From NCBI GenBank assembly GCA_001295865.1, contig LJHW01000037.1:20107-84106 (forward strand): a stretch of DNA of 64,000 nucleotides. Reading direction: 5' to 3'. The notes beneath the pieces are model-generated. The model searched no databases, was not told the origin of the DNA, and was given only the letters and a program-made list of their open reading frames with translations. Shown one piece after another: positions 8,609 to 15,327 of this stretch. Origin of the DNA: a beta proteobacterium AAP65. Lineage in GTDB: Bacteria > Pseudomonadota > Gammaproteobacteria > Burkholderiales > Burkholderiaceae_C. Position numbers and translations under genes: made by a program. Within the stretch, counting starts at the first letter, position 1. Every line of letters begins with the position of its first letter.

Positions 8609-9007
8609 TCACCCCTGGGTGTGGCTCTTCATCGCGTCGAGCATCGTGCGCACGCTGCCGTTGATGAAACGCACCGTCGATTCGTACTGCACGCTGTTGT
8701 CGACGAAGGAAGCGCGTTCGCGGTCCATGTCGACGCTGTTGCCGTCCATGCTGGTCTGCGAGGGCATGGCATAGCGCAGCGCCGGTGCGGGGCGACCGCC
8801 GGGGCTCATCACGTCACTGGCGATGCCACCGCCCACGCCGGCCTGGCCGGTGGCGTTGCGCAGCGCCGTGGCGAAATCAAAGTCGCGGGCGTGGTAGCCC
8901 GGCGTGTCGGCGTTGGCGATGTTGCTGGCGATGACACGCTGGCGCTCGGCGCGCAGGCTCAGCGCCTGGGCGTGGAAGTCGAGCGATTGGGTCAGGCGTG
9001 AAATCAT
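8609..9007 (-). CDS. flgB: Proximal rod protein FlgB
   Basis: FlgB (132 aa) is the first gene of the rod/hook operon. It has RVIASNIANADTPGYHARDF near the N-terminus and ends in a rod helix. The ATG at 9007 is chosen over one 15 bases upstream because AAGGAG sits six bases before it. It is divergent from flgA across about 180 bases. Confidence 0.96.
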   Translation of the reverse strand: MISRLTQSLDFHAQALSLRAERQRVIASNIANADTPGYHARDFDFATALRNATGQAGVGGGIASDVMSPGGRPAPALRYAMPSQTSMDGNSVDMDRERASFVDNSVQYESTVRFINGSVRTMLDAMKSHTQG

Positions 9008-9188
9008 GCGGGGCTCCTTCAAGCGTGCCCGCTGCAGCAGCGGGTGGCGCCGTGGCCGGCCTGGAGGCAGGTTCGGGCATGGCTGGGCATTCTGGGCAGC
9101 CCGTGCTGAAAGATGAGGCGGAACAGAGGCTGCTTCGGCCTGCTATTCCGGCCCTGGTGGCCCGCCGCCGCTCCTACAGTGCCGAGCT
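9008..9188. promoter_or_regulatory. Divergent flgB / flgA control region
   Basis: This 181-base stretch separates the divergent flgB and flgA starts and must hold promoters for both. It contains the flgB Shine-Dalgarno AAGGAG. I could not identify a convincing sigma-54 (GG-N10-GC), sigma-28 or sigma-70 promoter or an FlhDC box by eye, so only the position supports the call. Confidence 0.4.
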
Positions 9189-10022
9189 GTGAACCTGCCC
9201 CCATTGCCCTTGCCGCAGCCTCGGCTGCAGCCCACGCCCTTGGCCAGCACGCGCGTGCGCCTGTGCCTGCCAGGTCTGCTGTGGGCCCTGCCGCTGCTGG
9301 CCAACGCCCAGGCCCCGGGCCCCGAAACAGCCCTGCCGCCTGCTGCCATTGCGCAGGGTCTGGCCCTGCTGGGTGAAGCCGCGAAGGCCCTGGCGCCCGC
9401 GGGCGCACGCGTCGTCGCCCTGCCCGGCCGGCTCGACCCGCGCCTCAGGCTCGCGCCCTGCGCACAGGTGGAAGCTTTTCTCGTGCCGGGCGCGCCGGCC
9501 TGGGGGCGCACGCGCATCGGCCTGCGCTGCCAGCCTGCACCCGCGGGCGGCGCGGCCACAGCGGCCGCATCGCCGCGCTGGAGTGTCACCTTGCCCGCCA
9601 CGGTGCAGGTGTGGGCTCAAGCGGCGGTGCCCGGCACGGCGCTGCCCGGTGGCGCCACGCTCCAGGCGGCCCAGCTTGAACTGGCCGAGGTGGACTGGGC
9701 CGCCACACCGCAGCCCCCTTTTGCACAACCTGGCCAACTGGCCGGCCGCGTGCTCGCGCGCAGCGTGCCGGCGGGCCAGGCCTTGCGTGCCGCCGATCTG
9801 CAGGCACGACAGTGGTTTGCTGCCGGCGACACGGTGCGCGTGGTCGCCGGTGGGCCTGGCTTCTCGATCAGCACCGAAGGCCAGGCCGTGAACGCCGGCA
9901 TCGAGGGCCAGCGTGTGCGCGTGCGTGTCGGCGAGAATCGCAGCGTGGACGGACGCAGCGTGGGTCCGCGCATGGTCGAAGGCCGTGCCGTCGGTCCGCG
10001 TGTGGTCGAGGTCGGGCCATGA
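9189..10022 (+). CDS. flgA: Flagellar P-ring assembly chaperone FlgA
   Basis: FlgA is the periplasmic chaperone for P-ring (FlgI) assembly. The proposed 277-aa frame starts at a GTG with no strong Shine-Dalgarno, so the true start may lie slightly downstream; a hydrophobic signal segment (CLPGLLWALPLLANAQA) follows near residues 25-42. A SAF-type domain follows (PGTALPGGATLQAAQLE, SVPAGQALRAADL) with the C-terminal INAGIEGQRVRVRV-like block seen as VNAGIEGQRVRVRVGENR. The last ~20 residues are a tandem 10-residue repeat (GR-VGPR-VE), an oddity. It is followed by flgM and flgN. Confidence 0.9.
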   Translation: MNLPPLPLPQPRLQPTPLASTRVRLCLPGLLWALPLLANAQAPGPETALPPAAIAQGLALLGEAAKALAPAGARVVALPGRLDPRLRLAPCAQVEAFLVPGAPAWGRTRIGLRCQPAPAGGAATAAASPRWSVTLPATVQVWAQAAVPGTALPGGATLQAAQLELAEVDWAATPQPPFAQPGQLAGRVLARSVPAGQALRAADLQARQWFAAGDTVRVVAGGPGFSISTEGQAVNAGIEGQRVRVRVGENRSVDGRSVGPRMVEGRAVGPRVVEVGP

Positions 10023-10088
10023 AGCGCAGCACAAGGACACTTGACCCCCACATTCAAGGGGGTGCGCAAGAATTTTCGACTTCAGGGC

Positions 10089-10116
10089 TAAAGTTCTCCG
10101 GCGCCACTTCCGATAC
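10089..10116 (+). promoter_or_regulatory. Sigma-28 (FliA) promoter of flgM
   Basis: TAAAGTTC, 12 bases, then TCCGATAC matches the flagellar sigma-28 consensus TAAAGTTT-N11-GCCGATAA almost perfectly, differing at the ends and by one base in spacing. It lies 55 bases upstream of the flgM ATG, between flgA and flgM, so flgMN would be a class 3 transcript in addition to any read-through from flgA. Confidence 0.85.
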
Positions 10117-10170
10117 AGCGTCTATGTCGTTGGGAAAGCACCCCTGCTGTGCCCCTGACAGGAGTCCAAG

Positions 10171-10458
10171 ATGAAGATCGGTCCTATCGATACCAAGCCG
10201 CCCGGCCCCACCCCGGCCGAACGCAAGGCCGAGGCTGCGCCGACCAAAAGCGCAGTGAGCGTGCCCAGCACAGAGGTGGCCTTGTCGTCGGCCGCCACGG
10301 GCCTGGCCGAAGGTGCAGGTGATCCGGCCTTTGATTCGGCCAAGGTGGAGCGCATTGCCACGGCCATCCGCGAAGGCCAGTTCAAGGTCAATGCCGAAGC
10401 CATCGCCGACAAGCTGATCGTCAACGCCGAAGAACTGCTGGGCCGCAAGCTCAGCTGA
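10171..10458 (+). CDS. flgM: Anti-sigma-28 factor FlgM
   Basis: FlgM (95 aa) binds FliA until the hook is complete, when it is exported. The N-terminal half is Pro/Ala/Ser-rich and likely disordered; the C-terminal half has the sigma-binding helices (DSAKVERIATAIREGQFKVN, then AEAIADKLI). AGGAG lies six bases before the ATG, and a sigma-28 promoter (10089-10116) precedes the gene, giving the classic feedback loop. flgN follows eight bases later. Confidence 0.95.
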   Translation: MKIGPIDTKPPGPTPAERKAEAAPTKSAVSVPSTEVALSSAATGLAEGAGDPAFDSAKVERIATAIREGQFKVNAEAIADKLIVNAEELLGRKLS

Positions 10459-10466
10459 GGCCCCCC

Positions 10467-10877
10467 ATGATCACCACGCCCCAGGAACGTCAGGCCGTGC
10501 AGCAAGCCGCCGAGCTCGAGCGCCCCTTGCAGGCGGTGGAGCAGGCCCTGGGTGCGCTCAATCTCGCCCTGCAGCAGCAGGACGCAGCCGGGGTCGACCG
10601 CGTCGCCGCCGATCTGCACGCTGCGCTGGCCGCGGCCGTCGACCACTTTGCGCGCGCAGCCCGCAGCGGCGGCGTGCCCCTGCAATTGCGTCAGCGCCTG
10701 GCGGCCGCGAGCGGCCAGGTGGCGGCCCAGCGCGAAGCGCTGGCGCGCGCCACGGCCTCGCTCGACCGCGCCATGGACGTGTTGATGCCACGCGCGCCCA
10801 GCGCAGCCTCCGCTTTGTACGGCGCCCACGGCGCAGCAGACCGCCACGCCCACAGCGGCGGGCCCTTGCTGGCCTGA
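10467..10877 (+). CDS. flgN: FlgN-type flagellar export chaperone
   Basis: This 136-aa protein is alpha-helical, rich in Leu, Ala and Gln, and lies directly after flgM, the normal place for flgN, whose product chaperones FlgK and FlgL to the export apparatus. Sequence conservation of FlgN is low, so the call leans on position, size and helical composition. The C-terminal tail is low-complexity. A bidirectional hairpin terminator (10901-10922) closes the operon. Confidence 0.85.
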   Translation: MITTPQERQAVQQAAELERPLQAVEQALGALNLALQQQDAAGVDRVAADLHAALAAAVDHFARAARSGGVPLQLRQRLAAASGQVAAQREALARATASLDRAMDVLMPRAPSAASALYGAHGAADRHAHSGGPLLA

Positions 10878-10900
10878 GGCACAACCCCGCCATCCAAAAA

Positions 10901-10926
10901 AACGCCCGGCATGCCGGGCGTTGTTG
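10901..10926. terminator. Bidirectional terminator after flgN
   Basis: The perfect stem AACGCCCGGC / GCCGGGCGTT with an AT loop is flanked by seven A residues on the left and TTGTTGTT on the right. It lies between the convergent ends of flgN and the secreted protein gene, so it can terminate both. Confidence 0.85.
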
Positions 10927-10961
10927 TTGGTGCCGTACCGGCCGAGCCGGGCCGCAAGCGT

Positions 10962-11918
10962 TCAGCGCTTCAGTCGGCCCAGGTCGGCGCGCGCACGTTC
11001 CAGCGCGCTGTTGATGCTGTCGCAATTCCAGTCGGGCGAGGCCGTGTCGGGGATCTGCGCGGCCAGCCGCGTGAGCCGCTCGCTGAGCGACTGCAAAGGC
11101 GCCATCAACTCCTGCGGGATGGGCCCGGCACCGACGAAGGCTGCGTAGGCCTGCGCCAATTCGTTGTACTGGCGCGTGTGTCCCTGGCGGCAGACCGCAG
11201 GCGGCACACCGGCCGGGGCCGAAGGCGCAGCGGCAGCGGGCCGCGGCGCCGGGGCCGGCGGCGGTGGTGGCACCAGCGCCTGGACCGCAGCCTTTTCTGT
11301 CTCGATCTCAGCCGCCAAGGCACGGCAATCGGTCAGCGTCTGCCCTTCGCGGTTCACGCCTGGCCGCAGTTGATCCAGGCGCCCCGCGACGCTCTCCAAG
11401 CGCGCCACCGGCACCTTGCCCCCGGCCTGCAACTCCAGCAGGGTGGCCTGCATCTGGCCGTAAGCAGCCTGGTTGTCCGCGCTGCAGCTGGCCAGCTGTT
11501 CCGGCGTACCGACGATGCGCTCGAGTTGCTCGCGCCCGGCATTCAGGGCCCCGGTGGTCTTTTCGCACTCGGCCAGGTTGCGCGGCGCACGCGCGGCGGC
11601 GGCACGGAGTTGGCTGAAGGGCGTGCCCAAACCCTGCAGGCGAGACACCAGCACGGCATGCAGGGCATGGCGGCGGATCTCGCTCTCGCGGGCCTGAAGC
11701 AACTCGGTCGCGGCCTGGCGGTTGGCGGCCACGCAGGCGGTCAATTCGGGCGAGGCCTTCTGCGCCCACGCTCCCGGCCCTGCCAGGGACAAGGCAAGCG
11801 CCAAGGCCAGCCCGCACGCCCAGGCCGTGGGCCGCAGGGAAGACGCCACCGCGCCGCGGCTGCCCGCTCCCAAGCGACCATCCCTCTTCTTGTGTTCGGT
11901 ACCCGCCTGCCCAGTCAT
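10962..11918 (-). CDS. Secreted six-cysteine protein of unknown function
   Basis: I do not recognise this 318-aa protein. After a basic n-region (HKKRDGR) an Ala/Leu-rich segment (WACGLALALALSLAGPGAWA) looks like a Sec signal peptide ending near AWAQ. The mature part is helical, Gln/Ala/Glu-rich, with a Pro/Ala linker ([16 protein letters not shown]) splitting two regions, and six cysteines in similar contexts (TACVAANR, AECEKT, ASCSADN, TDCRALA, AVCRQG, WNCDS), suggesting disulfides. AGAAGG directly abuts the ATG, so the start is uncertain. It lies between the flagellar cluster and dnaB and may belong to neither. A periplasmic or surface role is inference only. Confidence 0.6.
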   Translation of the reverse strand: MTGQAGTEHKKRDGRLGAGSRGAVASSLRPTAWACGLALALALSLAGPGAWAQKASPELTACVAANRQAATELLQARESEIRRHALHAVLVSRLQGLGTPFSQLRAAAARAPRNLAECEKTTGALNAGREQLERIVGTPEQLASCSADNQAAYGQMQATLLELQAGGKVPVARLESVAGRLDQLRPGVNREGQTLTDCRALAAEIETEKAAVQALVPPPPPAPAPRPAAAAPSAPAGVPPAVCRQGHTRQYNELAQAYAAFVGAGPIPQELMAPLQSLSERLTRLAAQIPDTASPDWNCDSINSALERARADLGRLKR

Positions 11919-12085
11919 CCTTCTTGTGGCCCTTCCAAGCCTCTCGCGGCGACGGAGTCTGCCGCGGCCCCGCCACGAACGATCAGGAAAAAACCCTGAG
12001 TGCCCAGCGGCAGCGCTACACATCGAGGTGCATTGTGACCGCAGCACCGCAGCACCGCAGACCGCGGCGGTGGCCGCCAGCGCGC

Positions 12086-13501
12086 TCAGTATTCGTCGCC
12101 GCCGCTGGCGCCCGGGGCCAGGTTCTCGAAGCGTGTCAGCGGCTTCATGAAGGCCAGCTTCACCGTGCCCACCGGGCCGTTGCGCTGCTTGCCGATGATG
12201 ATCTCGGTGACGCCCGGCTCCTTGCTGTTCTCTTTGTTGTAGTAGTCGTCGCGGTAGATGAACATGATGATGTCGGCGTCCTGCTCGATGGCGCCCGACT
12301 CCCGCAAGTCGCTCATCATCGGCCGCTTGTCGGTGCGTGTTTCCACCGAACGGTTCAGCTGCGACAGCGCGATCACCGGGCACTGCAGCTCTTTGGCCAG
12401 CGCCTTCAGGCCGCGGCTGATTTCGCCGATGACGGTGGCGCGGTTCTCTTCGCTGCTGCTGCTGCCGCTCATCAGCTGCAGGTAGTCGATGACGATGAGG
12501 CCCAGCGTGCCGAACTGGCGCGCCATGCGGCGCGCACGTGCCCGCAGTTCGCTGCTGGTCAGGCCGGCGGTTTCGTCGATGTAGAGCTGCACCTGGCCCA
12601 GGCGCTCCACGGCTTCGGTGAGGCGCTCCCACTCGCCGCCATCCAGGCGGCCGGTGCGCAGGTTCTGCTGGTTGATGCGCCCCAGGCTGCCGACCACGCG
12701 CAGCGCCAGCTGCGCCGCGCCCATTTCCATCGAGAACACCAGCACCGGCAGGCCTTCCTGCACCGCCACGTGCTCGGCGATGTTCAGCGCGAAGGCCGTC
12801 TTGCCCATCGAGGGCCGTGCCGCCAGCACGATGAGGTCGCCCTTCTGCAGGCCGGCGGTCATCTTGTCGAGGTCGTAGAAACCGGTGCGCACGCCGGTCA
12901 CCTCTTCGGCGCCGTTGTCGTGCAGTTCCTGCACACGGTCGATGAGGTCGACCACGAGCTTGTTGATGCCCTGGAAGCCCTGCTTCTGCCGCGAGCCCTC
13001 TTCGCCAATCTGGAAGATCTTGCTCTCGGCTTCGTCCAGCACCGTGCTGACCTGGCGGCCTGCCGGGTTGAAGGCGTTGGTGGCGATCTCGTCGCTGGCC
13101 GCGATCAGCTTGCGCAGGATGCTGCGCTCGCGAACGATCTCGGCATAACGCCGCATGTTGGCCGCGCTGGGCACGCTCTGCGCCAGCGCGTTCAGGTAGG
13201 CCAGGCCGCCCACGTCCTGCGCCTTGCCCAGGCTCTGCAGCTGTTCGAAGACGGTGATGACGTCGGCCGGCTTGCTCTGCGAGACCAGATCGCCGATGGC
13301 CTTGTAGATCAGGCGGTGCTCGTGGCGGTAGAAGTCGCTGTCGGTGAGCAGGTCGCCGGCACGGTCCCAGGCCAGGTTGTCAAGCAGCAGGCCACCGAGC
13401 ACGCTCTGCTCGGCTTCCACCGAGTGCGGCGGCACACGCAGGCGCGCCACCTCGTCGTCGCGTTGCGGGGCGGAGTCGCGGGGTTCGAAGACGGTGCTCA
13501 T
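12086..13501 (-). CDS. dnaB: Replicative DNA helicase DnaB
   Basis: DnaB (471 aa) is the hexameric 5'-3' helicase of the replication fork. It has the N-terminal primase-interacting domain (PHSVEAEQSVLGGLLLDN), Walker A ARPSMGKTAF near residue 220, and the RecA-fold Walker B strand LGLIVIDYLQLMS; the length is canonical. It follows the rpsF-priB-rpsR-rplI operon in the same direction, an arrangement widely conserved in proteobacteria, but two hairpins separate it from rplI. Confidence 0.98.
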   Translation of the reverse strand: MSTVFEPRDSAPQRDDEVARLRVPPHSVEAEQSVLGGLLLDNLAWDRAGDLLTDSDFYRHEHRLIYKAIGDLVSQSKPADVITVFEQLQSLGKAQDVGGLAYLNALAQSVPSAANMRRYAEIVRERSILRKLIAASDEIATNAFNPAGRQVSTVLDEAESKIFQIGEEGSRQKQGFQGINKLVVDLIDRVQELHDNGAEEVTGVRTGFYDLDKMTAGLQKGDLIVLAARPSMGKTAFALNIAEHVAVQEGLPVLVFSMEMGAAQLALRVVGSLGRINQQNLRTGRLDGGEWERLTEAVERLGQVQLYIDETAGLTSSELRARARRMARQFGTLGLIVIDYLQLMSGSSSSEENRATVIGEISRGLKALAKELQCPVIALSQLNRSVETRTDKRPMMSDLRESGAIEQDADIIMFIYRDDYYNKENSKEPGVTEIIIGKQRNGPVGTVKLAFMKPLTRFENLAPGASGGDEY

Positions 13502-13638
13502 CGGTGCGGGTCTGTGGGCTCAGCGGCGATGGTAGGCGCTGTGCAGGCCAAGCCGGTAGGGGCAAGCTGTGGACAAGCCTGTGGGTAGCACGTGCTTATC
13601 GCGTGGGTTGCGCGGGACAAGTGCCCGCGCCAGAAATG

Positions 13639-13666
13639 ACAAAGGCCGGCATGTGCCGGCCTTTGT
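13639..13666 (-). terminator. Terminator of the rpsF-rplI operon
   Basis: A perfect 12-bp stem, ACAAAGGCCGGC / GCCGGCCTTTGT, with a four-base loop lies 35 bases after the rplI stop. The tail on the minus strand (CATTTCTG) is only modestly T-rich. It likely ends the ribosomal-protein transcript before dnaB. Confidence 0.7.
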
Positions 13667-13671
13667 GGGCA

Positions 13672-13690
13672 GCAGACCCTGAGGGTCTGC
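13672..13690 (-). terminator. Second hairpin just downstream of rplI
   Basis: GCAGACCC / GGGTCTGC, an 8-bp perfect stem with a three-base loop, lies 11 bases after the rplI stop and just before the main terminator hairpin. It may stabilise the mRNA 3' end or work in tandem with it. Confidence 0.5.
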
Positions 13691-13700
13691 GTGCGCTGCT

Positions 13701-14153
13701 TCAGTCGGCTTGCGCGACCACGTGGATGGTGATCTCGACGACCACATCACCGTGCGGTGCCACCGACACCGGGTGCTCGCCCACGGTCTTCAGCGGGCCG
13801 TTGGGCAGGCGCACCTGCGCCTTGGCGATGGCCGTGCCGGCCTTCGTCAGCGCTTCGGCGATGTCGTGGTTGGTGACGCTGCCGAACAGGCGGCCGTCCA
13901 CACCGGCCTTCTGGGCGATGCGCACGGTCTTGCCGGCCAGTTGTTCACCCAGGGCCTGGGCGGCGGCCAGCTTGGCGGCGGCGGCCTTTTCCAGTTCGGC
14001 GCGGCGGACTTCGAACTCCTTGATCGCGGCTTCGGTGGCGCGGCGCGCCAGCTTCTGCGGGATCAGGTAGTTGCGGGCGTAGCCCTGCTTGACCTTGACG
14101 ACGTCACCCAGGTTGCCGAGCTTGCCGACCTTCTCGAGAAGAATGATTTGCAT
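13701..14153 (-). CDS. rplI: 50S ribosomal protein L9
   Basis: L9 (150 aa) binds 23S rRNA domain V. The signature [19 protein letters not shown] and [16 protein letters not shown] at the N-terminus, the central connecting helix ([19 protein letters not shown]) and the C-terminal domain are all present at the usual length. It is the last gene of rpsF-priB-rpsR-rplI, 11 bases after rpsR. Confidence 0.98.
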   Translation of the reverse strand: MQIILLEKVGKLGNLGDVVKVKQGYARNYLIPQKLARRATEAAIKEFEVRRAELEKAAAAKLAAAQALGEQLAGKTVRIAQKAGVDGRLFGSVTNHDIAEALTKAGTAIAKAQVRLPNGPLKTVGEHPVSVAPHGDVVVEITIHVVAQAD

Positions 14154-14164
14154 GGTGTGGCTCC

Positions 14165-14455
14165 TCAGACCTTGTGCTGGTCAGAGTAGGGCAGCAGCGC
14201 CAGGAAGCGCGCTCGCTTGATGGCGGTGGTCAGCTGGCGCTGGTAGTAGGCGCGCGTGCCGGTCAGGCGAGCGGGCGTGATCTTGCCGTTCTCGCCCACG
14301 AAATCGCGCAGGACGTCGATTTCCTTGTAGTCGATCTCTTCGACCTTGGCGACCGTGAAACGGCAGAAACGCTTGCGGCGGAACAGCAGCGACTGGTTGT
14401 TGCGCTTGGGGCGCTTGTCCTTGGAAAAACGACCTTTACCACGTGGCGGGGGCAT
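14165..14455 (-). CDS. rpsR: 30S ribosomal protein S18
   Basis: S18 (96 aa) binds the platform of the 30S subunit with S6, whose gene is in the same operon. [22 protein letters not shown] and [17 protein letters not shown] are family motifs, and the tail [17 protein letters not shown] is typical. The basic N-terminal extension [19 protein letters not shown] is common in betaproteobacteria. Confidence 0.98.
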   Translation of the reverse strand: MPPPRGKGRFSKDKRPKRNNQSLLFRRKRFCRFTVAKVEEIDYKEIDVLRDFVGENGKITPARLTGTRAYYQRQLTTAIKRARFLALLPYSDQHKV

Positions 14456-14474
14456 AGTCAGCTCCTACTTGAAT

Positions 14475-14801
14475 TCAATTCTGTTGATCCGGATCGGCGG
14501 GCTTGTCAGAGACAAGCGCCTCGACCGAGGTGATATGGAACAGCAGGCCGCGTCCACTGCGTGCGCTGGTGATGAAGCCCGTGTAGAGCGCCATCTGGCC
14601 CAGCTCGGCAGCGAGCAGCGGCTTCGTTATCGCCCCGATGGCCACGGCCCGCATCTCCATCGAGACTTTGCGGGCCTGACCATCTTCACTGACGGTGGAC
14701 TCGTGCTTGAGCCCCACATCGAGGGCCGGAAGACCGGCCGGGGTGTAACGCAGCGCTGCCCGTTCCACCAGGCTTGCCGTCAGCAGTAGCCTGTTCATCA
14801 C
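14475..14801 (-). CDS. priB: Primosomal replication protein N, PriB
   Basis: PriB (108 aa) is a small single-stranded DNA-binding OB-fold protein of the replication restart primosome. The sequence NRLLLTASLVERAALRYTPA matches the family start and lies between rpsF and rpsR, the diagnostic location in beta- and gammaproteobacteria. The frame offers two adjacent ATGs (14801 and 14798); the choice changes one residue. Confidence 0.93.
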   Translation of the reverse strand: MMNRLLLTASLVERAALRYTPAGLPALDVGLKHESTVSEDGQARKVSMEMRAVAIGAITKPLLAAELGQMALYTGFITSARSGRGLLFHITSVEALVSDKPADPDQQN

Positions 14802-14844
14802 AGGCTCCGGTCAGCGGCGTGCTGGCGGAGGACGCTGCCCGACC

Positions 14845-15207
14845 TCAGGCCGAAGCCTCCTGGCGTTCCTTGCGGGCTTCTTCGCGCTCGACGGCCTTCA
14901 TCATGATCGACGGGGCGGTTTCGGCCTTCGCCTTGCCGACGGTCATGTGACGCAGCACGGCGTCGTTGAAGCGGAAACCCGTCTCCAGCTCGGTCAGCGT
15001 CTCGATGCTGCACTCGATGTTCAGGCACAGGTAGTGCGCCTTCACGAGCTTCTGGATCATGTAGGCCAGCTGGCGGCGGCCCCAGTCTTCCACGCGGTGC
15101 ACTTTGCCGCCGGTGGTCGTGACCAGGTTCTTGTAGCGTTCCAGCATGGCTGGAACCTGTTCGCTTTGATCCGGGTGGATCAGCAGAACGATCTCATAGT
15201 GACGCAT
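14845..15207 (-). CDS. rpsF: 30S ribosomal protein S6
   Basis: S6 (120 aa) binds S18 on the 30S platform. [38 protein letters not shown] and the AHYLCLNIE strand are typical. The ATG at 15207 has AAGGAG five bases upstream, so the two codons further upstream are excluded. It heads the rpsF-priB-rpsR-rplI operon behind an extended -10 element at 15313-15321. Confidence 0.98.
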   Translation of the reverse strand: MRHYEIVLLIHPDQSEQVPAMLERYKNLVTTTGGKVHRVEDWGRRQLAYMIQKLVKAHYLCLNIECSIETLTELETGFRFNDAVLRHMTVGKAKAETAPSIMMKAVEREEARKERQEASA

Positions 15208-15312
15208 GAACACTCCTTGTGGATTCCGGCGATCAGCCCGCTTGCAGGCCCCGCTGGCGGTGGAAGCTGCCCCGATGCGTCAACATGACGGGTGCAGCAA
15301 GGAAAGCCCACC

Positions 15313-15321
15313 AGTATAGCA
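15313..15321 (-). promoter_or_regulatory. Extended -10 promoter element of the rpsF operon
   Basis: On the minus strand TGCTATACT combines a TGN extension with TATACT, five of six matches to TATAAT, about 100 bases before rpsF. No good -35 was found at 17 bases. It lies directly after the symporter stop. Confidence 0.5.
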
Positions 15322-15327
15322 CCAGGG

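Noticed and set aside
9008..9188. Possible sigma-54 promoter or FlhDC boxes between flgB and flgA
   Set aside because: Sequences such as TGGCCGG...TTGC do not have the GG-N10-GC spacing, and AATAGC-like words are too short to support a site.
13568..13576. TGTGGACAA upstream of dnaB resembling a DnaA box
   Set aside because: One mismatch to TTATCCACA, single copy, and not accompanied by other origin features; expected by chance.
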